Shown here one piece after another: positions 23,009 through 32,561 of a DNA stretch of 51,293 nucleotides (its first letter is position 1; the number at the start of each line of letters is the position of its first letter). Origin of the DNA: a virus; the IMG/VR virus record IMGVR_UViG_3300035725_000004, positions 1 to 51,293 of that record; one strand, 5' to 3'. Made by a program: the position numbers and the translations under genes. The notes below the pieces were generated by a model. It was given only the letters and a program-made list of their open reading frames with translations, had not been told where the DNA came from and did not search any database.

Positions 23009-23260
23009 ATGTCTAAAGAACTGATTGGTAAAATTGAAACAAAGATTTCTGAACTTGAAGGAAAAGTTAAGCAGAATAATGATTCAATTGGAGCGTTAAT
23101 TGCCAGTATTGAAAATCAATCAACAGAGAAAACAAGGATTCAAACTGAAACTACGTTTATCTCTGGAGCCATACAAATGGCTAAAGCAATGATTTCTGAA
23201 TTACAGCAATCTGAACCTGAAAATTCATTTCAGATTGAAAACGTAGAGGAATGCACATAA
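23009..23260 (+). CDS. Coiled-coil protein, 83 residues
   Basis: Almost entirely heptad-like helix (KIETKISELEGKVKQNNDSI and onward) ending in an acidic tail. Ribosome-binding site AAAGGAGAA. Lies among head surface genes, so possibly a virion or chaperone protein. Not recognised. Confidence 0.7.
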   Translation: MSKELIGKIETKISELEGKVKQNNDSIGALIASIENQSTEKTRIQTETTFISGAIQMAKAMISELQQSEPENSFQIENVEECT

Positions 23261-23261
23261 T

Positions 23262-23939
23262 ATGTCAAAACCTATTACCATTATTTGGCCAGTATTAGAT
23301 TTAGCTGCAGTTTGTGCGAATCAAACATTAGCAGCCCCTGGAAGCTTAATTATCAATGGAACACTTGCTAGCAACCCTAATGTTCCTAATTTGAGGGCTG
23401 AATTTCCTAAAATTGCAAGAAGGGTTAGCCTACAATCTGCAGGAAATTTATCGGGAGTTAATTTTACAATAACTGGTATAGGCGATAATGGTTATCCTAA
23501 ATCTGTAACTATAGCTGGTCCAAATAATAGTATTGTAAATACAGGTGCTTCATTATTCACTATTGTTAATTCAGTTACTGTTGATGCGCCTGTAGCAACT
23601 AATGTTCAAGTTGGAACTGGCGCTGTTGGAGCTACTCAATGGATTTTAAGTGATCATTATAGGGATGTAAATCATTTATCTATTAATGTTGTAGTTACAG
23701 GGGTTGTAGATTATACATTTCAAACAACTTATGACGACCCAACAACAAATCCTAATTATGTTGTTAAAACGCCTATTGACGGAGTAACTATTCCCACTAT
23801 TCCTACTGCAACTCCAATGGTTCATGCAACTGTAAGCTGTTTGGCAGATTATACTATTCCAACCCGTTATTCAAGAATTTTTATGAATAGCTCTGATGCT
23901 ACTGGAGCGTTAGAAGTAAACTTTTTACAACAGGGGTAA
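23262..23939 (+). CDS. Beta-rich virion surface protein, 225 residues
   Basis: Beta-strand and Thr/Val-rich throughout, with GVNFTITGIGDNGYPKSVTI and a final RIFMNSSDATGALEVNFLQQ. The sequence has the look of an immunoglobulin-like or decoration protein found in many phages after the capsid genes. One base separates it from the previous stop. Confidence 0.7.
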   Translation: MSKPITIIWPVLDLAAVCANQTLAAPGSLIINGTLASNPNVPNLRAEFPKIARRVSLQSAGNLSGVNFTITGIGDNGYPKSVTIAGPNNSIVNTGASLFTIVNSVTVDAPVATNVQVGTGAVGATQWILSDHYRDVNHLSINVVVTGVVDYTFQTTYDDPTTNPNYVVKTPIDGVTIPTIPTATPMVHATVSCLADYTIPTRYSRIFMNSSDATGALEVNFLQQG

Positions 23940-23943
23940 TATT

Positions 23944-24144
23944 ATGAATCGAGCAATTAAAGATGAAAAATGGATTCAAAGAGCAATCAAACGTAAAGGC
24001 TCATTACATGAGGCTATGCACATTCCTGAATCTAAAAAAATACCTATGGCAGCATTGGAAAAAGCAGCACACTCTAAAAGCAAACTAATGAGAGAAAGAG
24101 CTAATTTAGCAATGACTCTAAAGCGGATGAATCGACCTGGATAA
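23944..24144 (+). CDS. Small basic protein, 66 residues
   Basis: Begins MNRAIKDEKWIQRAIKRKGS and contains HIPESKKIPMAALEKAA. This pattern of KWIQxAIKxxG, then PxxKKIP, is a widespread small phage protein near head-tail genes, of unknown role. Net positive charge suggests nucleic-acid or packaged DNA contact. Confidence 0.8.
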   Translation: MNRAIKDEKWIQRAIKRKGSLHEAMHIPESKKIPMAALEKAAHSKSKLMRERANLAMTLKRMNRPG

Positions 24145-24158
24145 TTAGGGATGGATAA

Positions 24159-25220
24159 ATGTCAACATCAGAAACGTATGACTTCGGTTCAATACAGAAT
24201 GAAGAAATCATAAGAGAAGCTTACGAGCGTGTTGGCGTTTTGGGTGATCTATTAACTAAGCAAAAAGTTGATACAGCTCTCCGCTCTCTGAATTATATTT
24301 TAATATCCTGGATTAATAAAAGATTAAATTTATTTACAATAAAAAGAGCAATGCTTGCTTTAAATCCTGGTCAAAACGCATATTTAATGCCATCAAACAT
24401 ATCTGATGTATTAAAGGCAAGCCTAAGAACTTCTTTTAGGAATCTGGGGGGGACACCATTTTCATCTCCAGGTGGTGTAGCAATAAATGCTTTTGATTCA
24501 AATCCAAATACAAGTTGTGCACAGACTGGAGCAAATGGATATATTTCATATACATGGGGCGGATCAAGCAAGGCAATATCTCTTATTGGAATAGTTTCAT
24601 TCATTAACGCAACCTATACATTGAGAGCCCAATATTCTTTTGATGGAATCAATTGGACCAATAATGATGTTTTAATTCTTCCTGCGACACAATTTCAAGC
24701 AAATGTATTGCAATGGTTCCAGATAGATGTTCCGATTAATGCGCCTTATTTTAGAATTTTAGAAACTGGTGGTGCAACTTTAAATATCAATGAATTATAT
24801 TTTAACAATAATGTTATAGATACCATATTAAGCAGAATGTCATGGAGTGAATATCATACATACCCAAACAAAGAGCAGCAGGGAACCCCCTCTCAGTTCG
24901 CTTTTGATAGACAAATTCAACCAATATTTAGGCTATATTTGACTCCAAACAATTTATATAATTGCGTATTTTATACATTCAAAAGACAAATACAAGATAT
25001 TGGAACTATGGTGGATACAGCAGAAATACCAGATAGATTCATGGATGCTATTACGGCAGCTTTAGCTTCAAGGCTTTCTATAAAGGAAAAAAGATTCGAT
25101 ATATATCAAACAATGAAGGCAGAAGAAATGGAAGCATTTAATCTTGCAGCTTATGAAGATGAGGAAAATGTTCCAGTTAAGATTAAGATTAAGCCTTCTA
25201 AGAGTTGGAGCGCAGTGTAA
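24159..25220 (+). CDS. Head-tail adaptor (P22 gp4/tail-tubular-like) with inserted carbohydrate-binding-like domain
   Basis: 353 residues. The ends (1-90 and 217-353) resemble podovirus adaptor proteins: EEIIREAYERVGVLGD and SRMSWSEYHTYPNKEQQGTP with RLYLTP. Between them, about 95-216 reads as a discoidin (F5/8 type C)-like beta sandwich: AFDSNPNTSCAQTG, YTWGGSSKAISLIGI, YSFDGINWTNND, YFRILETGGATLNINELYF. The adaptor binds below the portal. The insert would project outward and could bind sugars. Overlaps the next gene by one base. Confidence 0.8.
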   Translation: MSTSETYDFGSIQNEEIIREAYERVGVLGDLLTKQKVDTALRSLNYILISWINKRLNLFTIKRAMLALNPGQNAYLMPSNISDVLKASLRTSFRNLGGTPFSSPGGVAINAFDSNPNTSCAQTGANGYISYTWGGSSKAISLIGIVSFINATYTLRAQYSFDGINWTNNDVLILPATQFQANVLQWFQIDVPINAPYFRILETGGATLNINELYFNNNVIDTILSRMSWSEYHTYPNKEQQGTPSQFAFDRQIQPIFRLYLTPNNLYNCVFYTFKRQIQDIGTMVDTAEIPDRFMDAITAALASRLSIKEKRFDIYQTMKAEEMEAFNLAAYEDEENVPVKIKIKPSKSWSAV

Positions 25221-25717
25221 TGAGAAATAGAAGAGGAAGATATTACACGGTAGACCTTAATAAGCCTCAAGCTAAAGGAATATGCGATAGATCTGGATTT
25301 GCATTTAATCATTGCGATCTAATTAGACAAATGGAATGGAGAGGAGAATCATTAGAGTGGACAGGACTAACAGTCGGTAGGCCTTTCCTTGATGAGCCAA
25401 ATGAGCAGTTCAGGATACCTGAGGTTGGCCCGGATTCTATTCCAGTAAATTACCCCAAGGTTCCGGTTTACTCAGATGTAATTTGGTCTAATCAGTCATT
25501 GCCATGGTCTCTATTGACACCATTGACATGGGCTTCATGGGGTGGCGTACAACAAGGCGTATTAACTGCATCTCAAAATGAGATACGACAAGATCTTGAG
25601 CAAAATTTACCTGTTCCGCCACAATTCGTGACAAGTCCATTTCAAATGAATGCTCCACAACTAACGCCTGAACAGATATTAAGTTCTCTTCAGAATTATA
25701 ATTGGAGTAATTTTTAA
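25220..25717 (+). CDS. Conserved head-tail region protein (CDRSG motif), 170 residues
   Basis: Contains GICDRSGFAFNHCDLIRQME followed by WRGESLEWTGLTVG and FLDEPNEQ, a pattern typical of a conserved podovirus structural protein beside the adaptor. The Cys and His may bind metal. C-terminal half is Pro/Gln-rich. ATG at 25220 overlaps the adaptor stop. Role probably in head completion, not proven. Confidence 0.78.
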   Translation: MRNRRGRYYTVDLNKPQAKGICDRSGFAFNHCDLIRQMEWRGESLEWTGLTVGRPFLDEPNEQFRIPEVGPDSIPVNYPKVPVYSDVIWSNQSLPWSLLTPLTWASWGGVQQGVLTASQNEIRQDLEQNLPVPPQFVTSPFQMNAPQLTPEQILSSLQNYNWSNF

Positions 25718-27561
25718 TGTCAGATTTAACCTTACTTGCTCCACAATCTTCATATTTTGGATTGTTAAATACTCAATCATCAAATGGGTTAAGCAACGTT
25801 CTTCAGCCAATACAAGATGGGGTTGGAAGAAATTCTCCATTATCACTTTCATTGTCTGGAATTGGTATAAGTACAACAATGGGGTCTGGATTTACTATTG
25901 ATGGAACACAATTAATTGCAACAGCAGCTGAAATAAACAATGTTTGCAATAATGCATCATTCGCAGCTTTTACATCTGCATTACAACTTCCTGCTGGTAC
26001 TACAGGTCAAAGACCTGGTATTCCTGTAAATGGAGAAATTAGATATAACTCAACAACTCAATCTGGTGAACTTTATGCCAATGGAACATGGGTAACAATT
26101 AATGCCGGGAATCCTAGTGGATATTTTCCTGGATCACCTACTTATCTGCAGGATACTTTTGCAGGCGGAACACATAATGTCAGCATGGGAACTCCAATGC
26201 CAGATGTCACATTCAGAACAGAATGTACATTTTTTGGAGATTCAATAGCTCCATCAGCATCTTCAGGCTCAAGATTGTGTGCATTTGGATATCAATCGTT
26301 AATGGCTGTTTCGTCCGGTTCAGACAATTCTGCATTTGGTCATATGAGCGGTAAATCTACAGTCGCCGGGCTAGGCAATAGCTTCTTTGGCTCATCATGT
26401 GGTAAAGGAAATGTTAATGGAGATAGAAACTCATTCTTCGGGGCACAATGTGGCGCTCTTTCGAATGGGACAGATAATGCATTCTTTGGAACATCATGCG
26501 CTTCAATCCTAGCAACGGGTGATGAGAATTCATTCTTTGGTTCATTGGCTGCTGAAAATTCTGATGGGTGCTCATCATGCTCTGCATTTGGATTTGCAGC
26601 TTTACAAGAGAATGAACAGCCAAGAATGTCGGCATTTGGAGCTCTTGCAGCGACCACAAATGTATCAGGAGATAATCTAGATGCATTTGGATATTCCGCT
26701 CTTCATTCAAATATATTTGGTAATGATAATGCTGCATTTGCTCAAAATTCATTGTTTAGTAATATTGACGGCGATTTCAATTGTGCTTTCGGATTAGAGT
26801 CAATATATTCAAACACTGGTGGAAATTCTATATCAGCTTTTGGATATCAATCACTAAGAAATGCATCACAAGATTCTAATTCAGCTTTTGGATATCAAGC
26901 CGGACTAGCTTTGAATACTGGCCTATCAAATTCATTCTTCGGGGCATCAGCTGGCTCAGCTGGGTCCGTATCTGGGCTTACGGGATGCACGCTATTAGGT
27001 GCGTCTACAACAATTTTAACAGGCTTAACAAACGCAACAGCTATTGGATATCAAGCCGCAGCTACCACAAATAATACAATTGTTCTAGGTAAATCTGGAA
27101 CAAATGTTGGCATAGGTATATCAGCTGCCTTATTCCCACTGCATGTTGTAGGTCCAGTTTTATTTAAAGGCATTACATCTGGATTTACTGGAACTGGAGT
27201 AACTAGAACACAATTTGGAGGAAGTACAGCTGGCGTTAGTTCATTACTTATTGATTATCCAGTTTCAATAGTTTTATCTGGCATGGTAAATGTTAATGTA
27301 AGGATTTCTGTGATGAATACAGCTGGAACTAAATCTGGATATTCATCTTCGAATGCTGCCGCATTTTATAACGGTGCTACAACAGCTTCTGTTGGAACAT
27401 TGCCAACAATAACAATGACAACAACAGCAGCATATACACCTACAGCATCATGGTCTATTTCTGGAAATAATCTAAGGCTTACTCTAACTGGCGTTGCAGC
27501 CAGTAATGAAGTATGGGTCGTTGAAACTGACTATTTCTCAACATTTAGCAATCCAGCATAG
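25717..27561 (+). CDS. Tail fibre with YadA-type head repeats
   Basis: 614 residues. N-terminal 1-100: virion-attachment region. About 105-135: GQRPGIPVNGEIRYNST and GTWVTI, a common fibre module. About 165-470: many 12-16-residue repeats (NSFFGSSCG, NSAFGYQAG, SAFGYQSL, DNAAFAQNS), each adding one turn to a left-handed beta-roll as in trimeric autotransporter adhesin heads. Then VLGKSGTNVGIG and a C-terminal jelly-roll-like domain. A trimeric receptor-binding fibre is expected. The many Cys in the repeats are unusual for an exposed fibre. Confidence 0.85.
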   Translation: MSDLTLLAPQSSYFGLLNTQSSNGLSNVLQPIQDGVGRNSPLSLSLSGIGISTTMGSGFTIDGTQLIATAAEINNVCNNASFAAFTSALQLPAGTTGQRPGIPVNGEIRYNSTTQSGELYANGTWVTINAGNPSGYFPGSPTYLQDTFAGGTHNVSMGTPMPDVTFRTECTFFGDSIAPSASSGSRLCAFGYQSLMAVSSGSDNSAFGHMSGKSTVAGLGNSFFGSSCGKGNVNGDRNSFFGAQCGALSNGTDNAFFGTSCASILATGDENSFFGSLAAENSDGCSSCSAFGFAALQENEQPRMSAFGALAATTNVSGDNLDAFGYSALHSNIFGNDNAAFAQNSLFSNIDGDFNCAFGLESIYSNTGGNSISAFGYQSLRNASQDSNSAFGYQAGLALNTGLSNSFFGASAGSAGSVSGLTGCTLLGASTTILTGLTNATAIGYQAAATTNNTIVLGKSGTNVGIGISAALFPLHVVGPVLFKGITSGFTGTGVTRTQFGGSTAGVSSLLIDYPVSIVLSGMVNVNVRISVMNTAGTKSGYSSSNAAAFYNGATTASVGTLPTITMTTTAAYTPTASWSISGNNLRLTLTGVAASNEVWVVETDYFSTFSNPA

Positions 27562-27570
27562 GGGAATAAT

Positions 27571-28212
27571 ATGACAATGACATACACTAGCCTCTACAAC
27601 TCTCTGGATGTGTACATAAATAGGACAGACCCTACAACTGTTGCAAAAATACCTCAATTTATTGAACTTGCGCAATATGACTTAAATAATGAATGCAAGA
27701 CAATAGGTCAAGAAGATTATATTGTTTCAAAATTTATTCCTGGGATTGAGGTTTATCAAAAACCTATTGGATGGAGAAGAAACCTGTCAATTAATGTTGG
27801 TTCTGGGCCAACATTTACCACTAGAAATGTATTGACTTTAAGAACGTATGAATATTTAAGAATGTATGTTCCAGATAGTTCCGATAATACAAAATGGGCT
27901 TTGCCAAAATTTTATGCAGATTATGGGTTTTTAAATTTTATTGTAACTCCAGTTCCAGATTTGGCTTATCCATTTGAATTTTGTTACATGAAAATACCTG
28001 ATTTGATTTCTCCGCAAAATCAAACTAATTGGTGGACAAATTATGCCCCAAATGTCTTGTTTAATGCCTGCCTTGCTCAAGCTCATATATTCCTTGAAGA
28101 TTTTGACAAGGCGGCATTTTACAAGGTTCAAATAAAAGAAGGAACCGAAAAGATTAATGCAGAAGACCAATTAAGGCTAATCGATCGATCTAGTATTAGA
28201 GAGGCGGACTAA
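27571..28212 (+). CDS. Head-tail connector / tail tubular-like protein
   Basis: 213 residues, helical start (TSLYNSLDVYINRTDPTTVA), then strands (RNVLTLRTYEYLRMYVP) and a C-terminal helical part with DFDKAAFYKVQIKEG. The pattern matches podovirus adaptor proteins that join portal and tail hub. Lies directly before the hub gene and overlaps it by one base. Confidence 0.8.
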   Translation: MTMTYTSLYNSLDVYINRTDPTTVAKIPQFIELAQYDLNNECKTIGQEDYIVSKFIPGIEVYQKPIGWRRNLSINVGSGPTFTTRNVLTLRTYEYLRMYVPDSSDNTKWALPKFYADYGFLNFIVTPVPDLAYPFEFCYMKIPDLISPQNQTNWWTNYAPNVLFNACLAQAHIFLEDFDKAAFYKVQIKEGTEKINAEDQLRLIDRSSIREAD

Positions 28213-29744
28213 TGCAAGGTACAGATAATATTTTACCATTAGTTTGCTCTCCAGGCGTACAGAGAGATGGGACGACACTAGATGCCGATAATTATATTGA
28301 TGGCCAATGGTGTAGATTTGTAGGTCCTCGTGGTAGACCTAGAAAAATGGGTGGATATCAAAAAATGTTTTCCCACACAGGAACTATACCAACTGGTATA
28401 TTCGTAGTTCCAACATCTCCTACTCCAAATATTTATGTTGGAGATGCTAATGGCGTAAGATATTATCCGGTAGATAAAATTAGTGGATTAGTTGATGGAG
28501 CTCCAGTTGATAGAACTCCATTTCTATTCAATGCAAGCCCTAGTAATCAATGGTCTTTTGATTCAATGTATGATGCAAATTCAAACTCAAGCATCATTAT
28601 TGCATCTGCACCTAAAAATTTATATTCAGTAGAGCAGGAAGTTGATGCCCCTATTTATTATGGAATAACCGAATCAACGGCTCCATTAGTTGAAACCGGA
28701 TTTTCTTCTAGTGGCGGATTCGTAATGTTACATCCGATACTTTTTATTTTTGGAAATGATGGATATGTTGAATACACTCAGCCAAATAATCCGACTGTTT
28801 CTCTCAATAAGGCTAGAGTCGCAGGAACAAAAATTATTGCTGGAAGGTCAACTAGAGGAGGACAAAATTCTCCTTCAGGCCTTCTATGGAGTCTTGATAG
28901 CTTAATTAGGGTGTCAAATGTTGGAGTTAATGATGTAGAATTTTCATTTGATACGGTTTCATCATCGTGCACATTATTATCAGCAAATGCAATAATACAA
29001 TATAATTCGTTATTTTATTGGGTTGGTGCTGATAATTTTTATATGTATAACGGTGTAGTTAACATATGGCCAAATTCAATGTCTATTGAGTATTTTTTTA
29101 GAACATTAAATTTTTCTCAAAGACAAAAAGTTTGGTTAACTAAAAATAAAAGATACAGTGAAATTTGGGTACATTATCCCTCTGGAAATAGCTCAGAGTG
29201 CGATAGGACATTAATATATTGCTCAATATATGAAGTTTGGTATGACTCATCAATAACTAGAGGATGTGGCGTTTACAGTCAAATATTTGGAACTCCAATT
29301 TGGGCAGATAATACCCAAGACGCAAACAACAATTATATTGTTTGGCAGCATGAGGTTGATGTGGATAAAGTAATTGATGATGTTCACACTCCAATCCAAT
29401 CATATTTTGAAACTAATGTAATGTCATGGGTTTACAAAGGGCCTGCAGGTCAAAATGCGGCTATAGATAGGACTGTATATCTTTATAGATTGGAGCCAGA
29501 TTTCGTACAGACTGGAGATATGAATCTTATTGTTAAAGGAAGGGATTATGCAAACACCAATGTAGCATCTTCCAGTTCATATGTTTTTAATAATAACATG
29601 AGTTCTCCTAATTTTACCGAGAAAATAGACTTAAGAGAAAAAAGAAGGTTGATGACACTTAGGTTTGAAAGTAACACTGTAGGTGGTGATTATTATATGG
29701 GTAGCTGTCTATTAATTCCAAGAATAGGAGACTCAAGACCGTGA
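28212..29744 (+). CDS. Tail hub / packaged-DNA stabilisation protein (P22 gp10-like)
   Basis: 510 residues. The N-terminus has VCSPGVQRDGTTLDADNYID, then GQWCRF and GRPRKMGGY, diagnostic of the P22-type stabilisation (nozzle) family. The rest is a beta-propeller-like series of strands. It forms the hexameric tail nozzle that plugs the portal-adaptor. Length is usual. The next gene starts within its stop. Confidence 0.88.
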   Translation: MQGTDNILPLVCSPGVQRDGTTLDADNYIDGQWCRFVGPRGRPRKMGGYQKMFSHTGTIPTGIFVVPTSPTPNIYVGDANGVRYYPVDKISGLVDGAPVDRTPFLFNASPSNQWSFDSMYDANSNSSIIIASAPKNLYSVEQEVDAPIYYGITESTAPLVETGFSSSGGFVMLHPILFIFGNDGYVEYTQPNNPTVSLNKARVAGTKIIAGRSTRGGQNSPSGLLWSLDSLIRVSNVGVNDVEFSFDTVSSSCTLLSANAIIQYNSLFYWVGADNFYMYNGVVNIWPNSMSIEYFFRTLNFSQRQKVWLTKNKRYSEIWVHYPSGNSSECDRTLIYCSIYEVWYDSSITRGCGVYSQIFGTPIWADNTQDANNNYIVWQHEVDVDKVIDDVHTPIQSYFETNVMSWVYKGPAGQNAAIDRTVYLYRLEPDFVQTGDMNLIVKGRDYANTNVASSSSYVFNNNMSSPNFTEKIDLREKRRLMTLRFESNTVGGDYYMGSCLLIPRIGDSRP

Positions 29745-29974
29745 TTATTCCAACAAAAGGGGGATCTTTTTATGAATTTTGTTCATCCCTCATTATTGAT
29801 TTTCCAAAAGATAACATTCCGATTTTAAAAAATGATGCAGATTGGAGAAATTTTGGAAATATGTTAGTACAAGAAAATTCATTTGCAATTAATGGGGCAC
29901 CTTCTCCTAATGGGTTCAAAGATAGGACGACATGGGAACAGGCAATTTTTCAATCAATGGCGTCGTATAATTAG
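29741..29974 (+). CDS. Small conserved tail-region protein, 77 residues
   Basis: GTG start overlapping the hub stop. Contains DNIPILKNDADWRNFGNMLV and TWEQAIFQSM, a pattern widespread in podoviruses directly after the hub gene. Probably virion-associated. Role unknown. Confidence 0.78.
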   Translation: MIIPTKGGSFYEFCSSLIIDFPKDNIPILKNDADWRNFGNMLVQENSFAINGAPSPNGFKDRTTWEQAIFQSMASYN

Positions 29975-29985
29975 GAGATATTTAA

Positions 29986-31236
29986 ATGGCAGGTTTTTCA
30001 GATATTTTAGGTGGATTGGGTAACGCACTAACAGGCGGCTTATTTGGTGGCGGAGGTGGAATGTTGGGTTCACTCTTCGGTGGCGGATCAGGCGGCGGTG
30101 GTGGTGGATTTGGTTCAAGTACCAGTGGTGGTATGAGTGGTGGTAGTTCTGGTGGCGGTCTTGGTGGATTAGGGGGAATTTTACAAACTCTAGCTCCAAT
30201 TGCTGGAACAGCTCTGGGAACTTATTTTGGGGGCCCTGCTGGAGGAATGATAGGTGGTAATCTTGCTGGTGCACTTGGTAATTCTTTATTTGGTGGTGGT
30301 CAACAACAACAGCAGCAACAACAAGGTTATGGTCCTCAACAATCTTATGGAAATCAATTTGGAACCTCTATGGGCAATAGATTAAACCAAGGATTTAATC
30401 AATATCTTCCACAACAACTGCAAGGTCAAAACTTTTCAGATATGGGTGGCGCTATTGGTGGTTATCTTGGTGGTCAATTTGGGCACCCAAATGCAGGAAG
30501 AGCAATTGGAAACCTTTTAAACCCTTACCTTCAGAATGCAATGCCTCAAAGTATGAGAGATCAACAAATGGGTAACTTCGGTGGGTATTTAGGGAATCAA
30601 TTTGGTCAACAAATAGATAATGGATTCCAAAGTAGAGGCATGAATCCATATTCAACTCCAAATTATGGTTCTTCAAATGATTATGGTAGTTCATTCGGAA
30701 ATATTCCAGAAGCACCGCCTTTTGACCTGTATAACTCTTCTCCATCTGGTTATGGAAACATACCAGAAGCTCCTCCATTAGGTAATATTGGTGGCGGTTC
30801 ACGCGGTGGTTATTATGGTGGTGGTTCTAGAAATAATGGAAATTCTTATCCGATGCAAGAGCCACAAAATGGTAGAGCCGCATTAATGAATGACATTAGA
30901 AATTTTAGAAGAGCTCCATCTAATCAACCTCAGTCAGGTTATGGAAATATTCCAGAAGCGCCGCCTTTTGATTTATATAATTCTGCCCCTAGTAGTTCAC
31001 CTAGTTATGGGATTAGATCTGGAGTTAGCAGACCTATGAGTTTAATGTCTGAATTTCAGAACAGAGCATCTCAACCAGGAATGGGCTTAAGACCAACTCA
31101 AACTAGAGCTCCTGGCGCATATCCATCTGAGGGTGGTAATAGTATGATGGATTTAATGAGAAATAGACTTGGGGATATTAGAAGAGATGTAGAACCTGGT
31201 GATTATCGTAGAAATTATACAGTTATGGGAGTTTAA
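29986..31236 (+). CDS. Gly/Gln-rich ejection (internal virion) protein with repeats
   Basis: 416 residues. The first 110 are Gly-rich with short hydrophobic helices (IAGTALGTYFGGPAGGMIGG). A poly-Gln run follows, then three copies of YGNIPEAPP (codons near 30697, 30750 and 30940, the first and third reading YGNIPEAPPFDLYNS or close). Such low-complexity proteins after the hub are typical ejection proteins that leave the head with the DNA and make a channel across the envelope. Function inferred from position. Confidence 0.72.
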   Translation: MAGFSDILGGLGNALTGGLFGGGGGMLGSLFGGGSGGGGGGFGSSTSGGMSGGSSGGGLGGLGGILQTLAPIAGTALGTYFGGPAGGMIGGNLAGALGNSLFGGGQQQQQQQQGYGPQQSYGNQFGTSMGNRLNQGFNQYLPQQLQGQNFSDMGGAIGGYLGGQFGHPNAGRAIGNLLNPYLQNAMPQSMRDQQMGNFGGYLGNQFGQQIDNGFQSRGMNPYSTPNYGSSNDYGSSFGNIPEAPPFDLYNSSPSGYGNIPEAPPLGNIGGGSRGGYYGGGSRNNGNSYPMQEPQNGRAALMNDIRNFRRAPSNQPQSGYGNIPEAPPFDLYNSAPSSSPSYGIRSGVSRPMSLMSEFQNRASQPGMGLRPTQTRAPGAYPSEGGNSMMDLMRNRLGDIRRDVEPGDYRRNYTVMGV

Positions 31237-31238
31237 TA

Positions 31239-32558
31239 ATGCCTAATTATGATGCACTGGCGAGACAAGAGGCGGAGCGTATGAATCCTAGGCCTATAGC
31301 TCCATGGGAAATGCAAGCAATGGGTATGCCTTTACCTCCTGGCGCTATAATTCCACCTCCTCAGAGTTTTATTCCACCTATTCAACCTCTTCCAAAAGGA
31401 CATAAAAAAAAGAAAAAGAAAAATATTGTAAGAAGGGCAGTTGAGCTTCCTTTTAAAGCTGTTAGGGAAATTGCTAAACCTATAGTTAAAAATCTACCAA
31501 AGCCTATCAGGAATGCTTTACCTGCTATTGGTGCTATTGGAGGTAGCTTGATTGGCGGACCTTGGGTTGGGGGAATGCTTGGCGGCGCTTTAGGCGGAGC
31601 AGCAAGAGGCGGAAAGCATCCTATGGATCGTGCATTAGGTGGTTCAGCTCTAGGTGGATTATCAAGTCTTGCCCTAGGAGGGCTTGGGGGTGGTGGTCTT
31701 GGAGGATTAGGCGGAGCTGCTCCTGGAGCTGCTGGCGCAGGTGGAGCAGGCGCAGGTTTGGGTGGTGGATTATTTGGAAGCACTGGATTAATGAATTCTC
31801 TTATTGGGGGAGGAGGTGGTTTAGGAACTTTGCTTAATACTGGCTTATTGGCGACATCAATTGGTGGTGCTATAAAGGCTAAGCGAAAGAAAAATCCACG
31901 AGAAAGCGAAACTCTTCAGGATGCAATTGATAGGTCTAAAGGTAGAAGAACCTCTTCTGCTGACTGGAATAGACCTTTGAGAGAAAGGGGCCAAATTAAA
32001 CAACATCCAGAAGGATATAGGGGAACAAATTGGAATTATTTCCCAACTCCAGAGGAGCAGGAAGAGCAATTACGAAGAGTAAATGAAGAAATAGCACAAG
32101 AAATTCCTCCTCAAAGAAGACAAAACGAAGAAGTTCCTGAAGGATATGCACGTGGTGGATATGTTAAAGATTATTATGATGGACAAGAAGGTGGCCAATC
32201 TGATAGACGTCTTGTAAAGGTTCGTCCAAAATCCTATATCGTTAATTCTACTACTGTTAGTCTAGCTGGAGATGGCAACTCCAAAAATGGAGCTAAACTT
32301 ATAAAGAATTGGGCTAAAAGCTTTCAAAATGGACATTTCTTCAATGAAGATAATAGAAATGTTTTAAAAGCTTATGTTTCTGATGGTGAATTAAAGCTTC
32401 AGCCAGAAGAAGTCATGGCTATAGGTGAAGGAGATATTAATAACGGTGTTAGAGTTATTAAAAAGATGGAAAGAAGGATGAGAAAACACAAAGGTGTTAA
32501 TAAATTCTTACCGCCAAAATCTAAACCATTAGATGTATATGCAGGAATTGTGAGGTAA
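31239..32558 (+). CDS. Ejection-type virion protein with glycine zippers
   Basis: 439 residues. Pro-rich start, then a Lys run (KGHKKKKKKN), a glycine-zipper region (GGSLIGGPWVGGMLGGALGG and more, about 95-210) able to insert in membranes, then a soluble part. The C-terminal 150 residues (SYIVNSTTVSLAGDGNSKNG, DGELKLQPEEVM) look like a compact beta domain common in phage minor structural proteins. Two bases after the previous stop. Confidence 0.75.
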   Translation: MPNYDALARQEAERMNPRPIAPWEMQAMGMPLPPGAIIPPPQSFIPPIQPLPKGHKKKKKKNIVRRAVELPFKAVREIAKPIVKNLPKPIRNALPAIGAIGGSLIGGPWVGGMLGGALGGAARGGKHPMDRALGGSALGGLSSLALGGLGGGGLGGLGGAAPGAAGAGGAGAGLGGGLFGSTGLMNSLIGGGGGLGTLLNTGLLATSIGGAIKAKRKKNPRESETLQDAIDRSKGRRTSSADWNRPLRERGQIKQHPEGYRGTNWNYFPTPEEQEEQLRRVNEEIAQEIPPQRRQNEEVPEGYARGGYVKDYYDGQEGGQSDRRLVKVRPKSYIVNSTTVSLAGDGNSKNGAKLIKNWAKSFQNGHFFNEDNRNVLKAYVSDGELKLQPEEVMAIGEGDINNGVRVIKKMERRMRKHKGVNKFLPPKSKPLDVYAGIVR

Positions 32559-32561
32559 ATT

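Noticed and set aside
31382-31783. Minus-strand Pro/Ala-rich ORF of 133 codons
   Set aside because: It is the antisense image of the Gly-zipper region of the ejection protein gene (Gly codons read as Pro/Ala).
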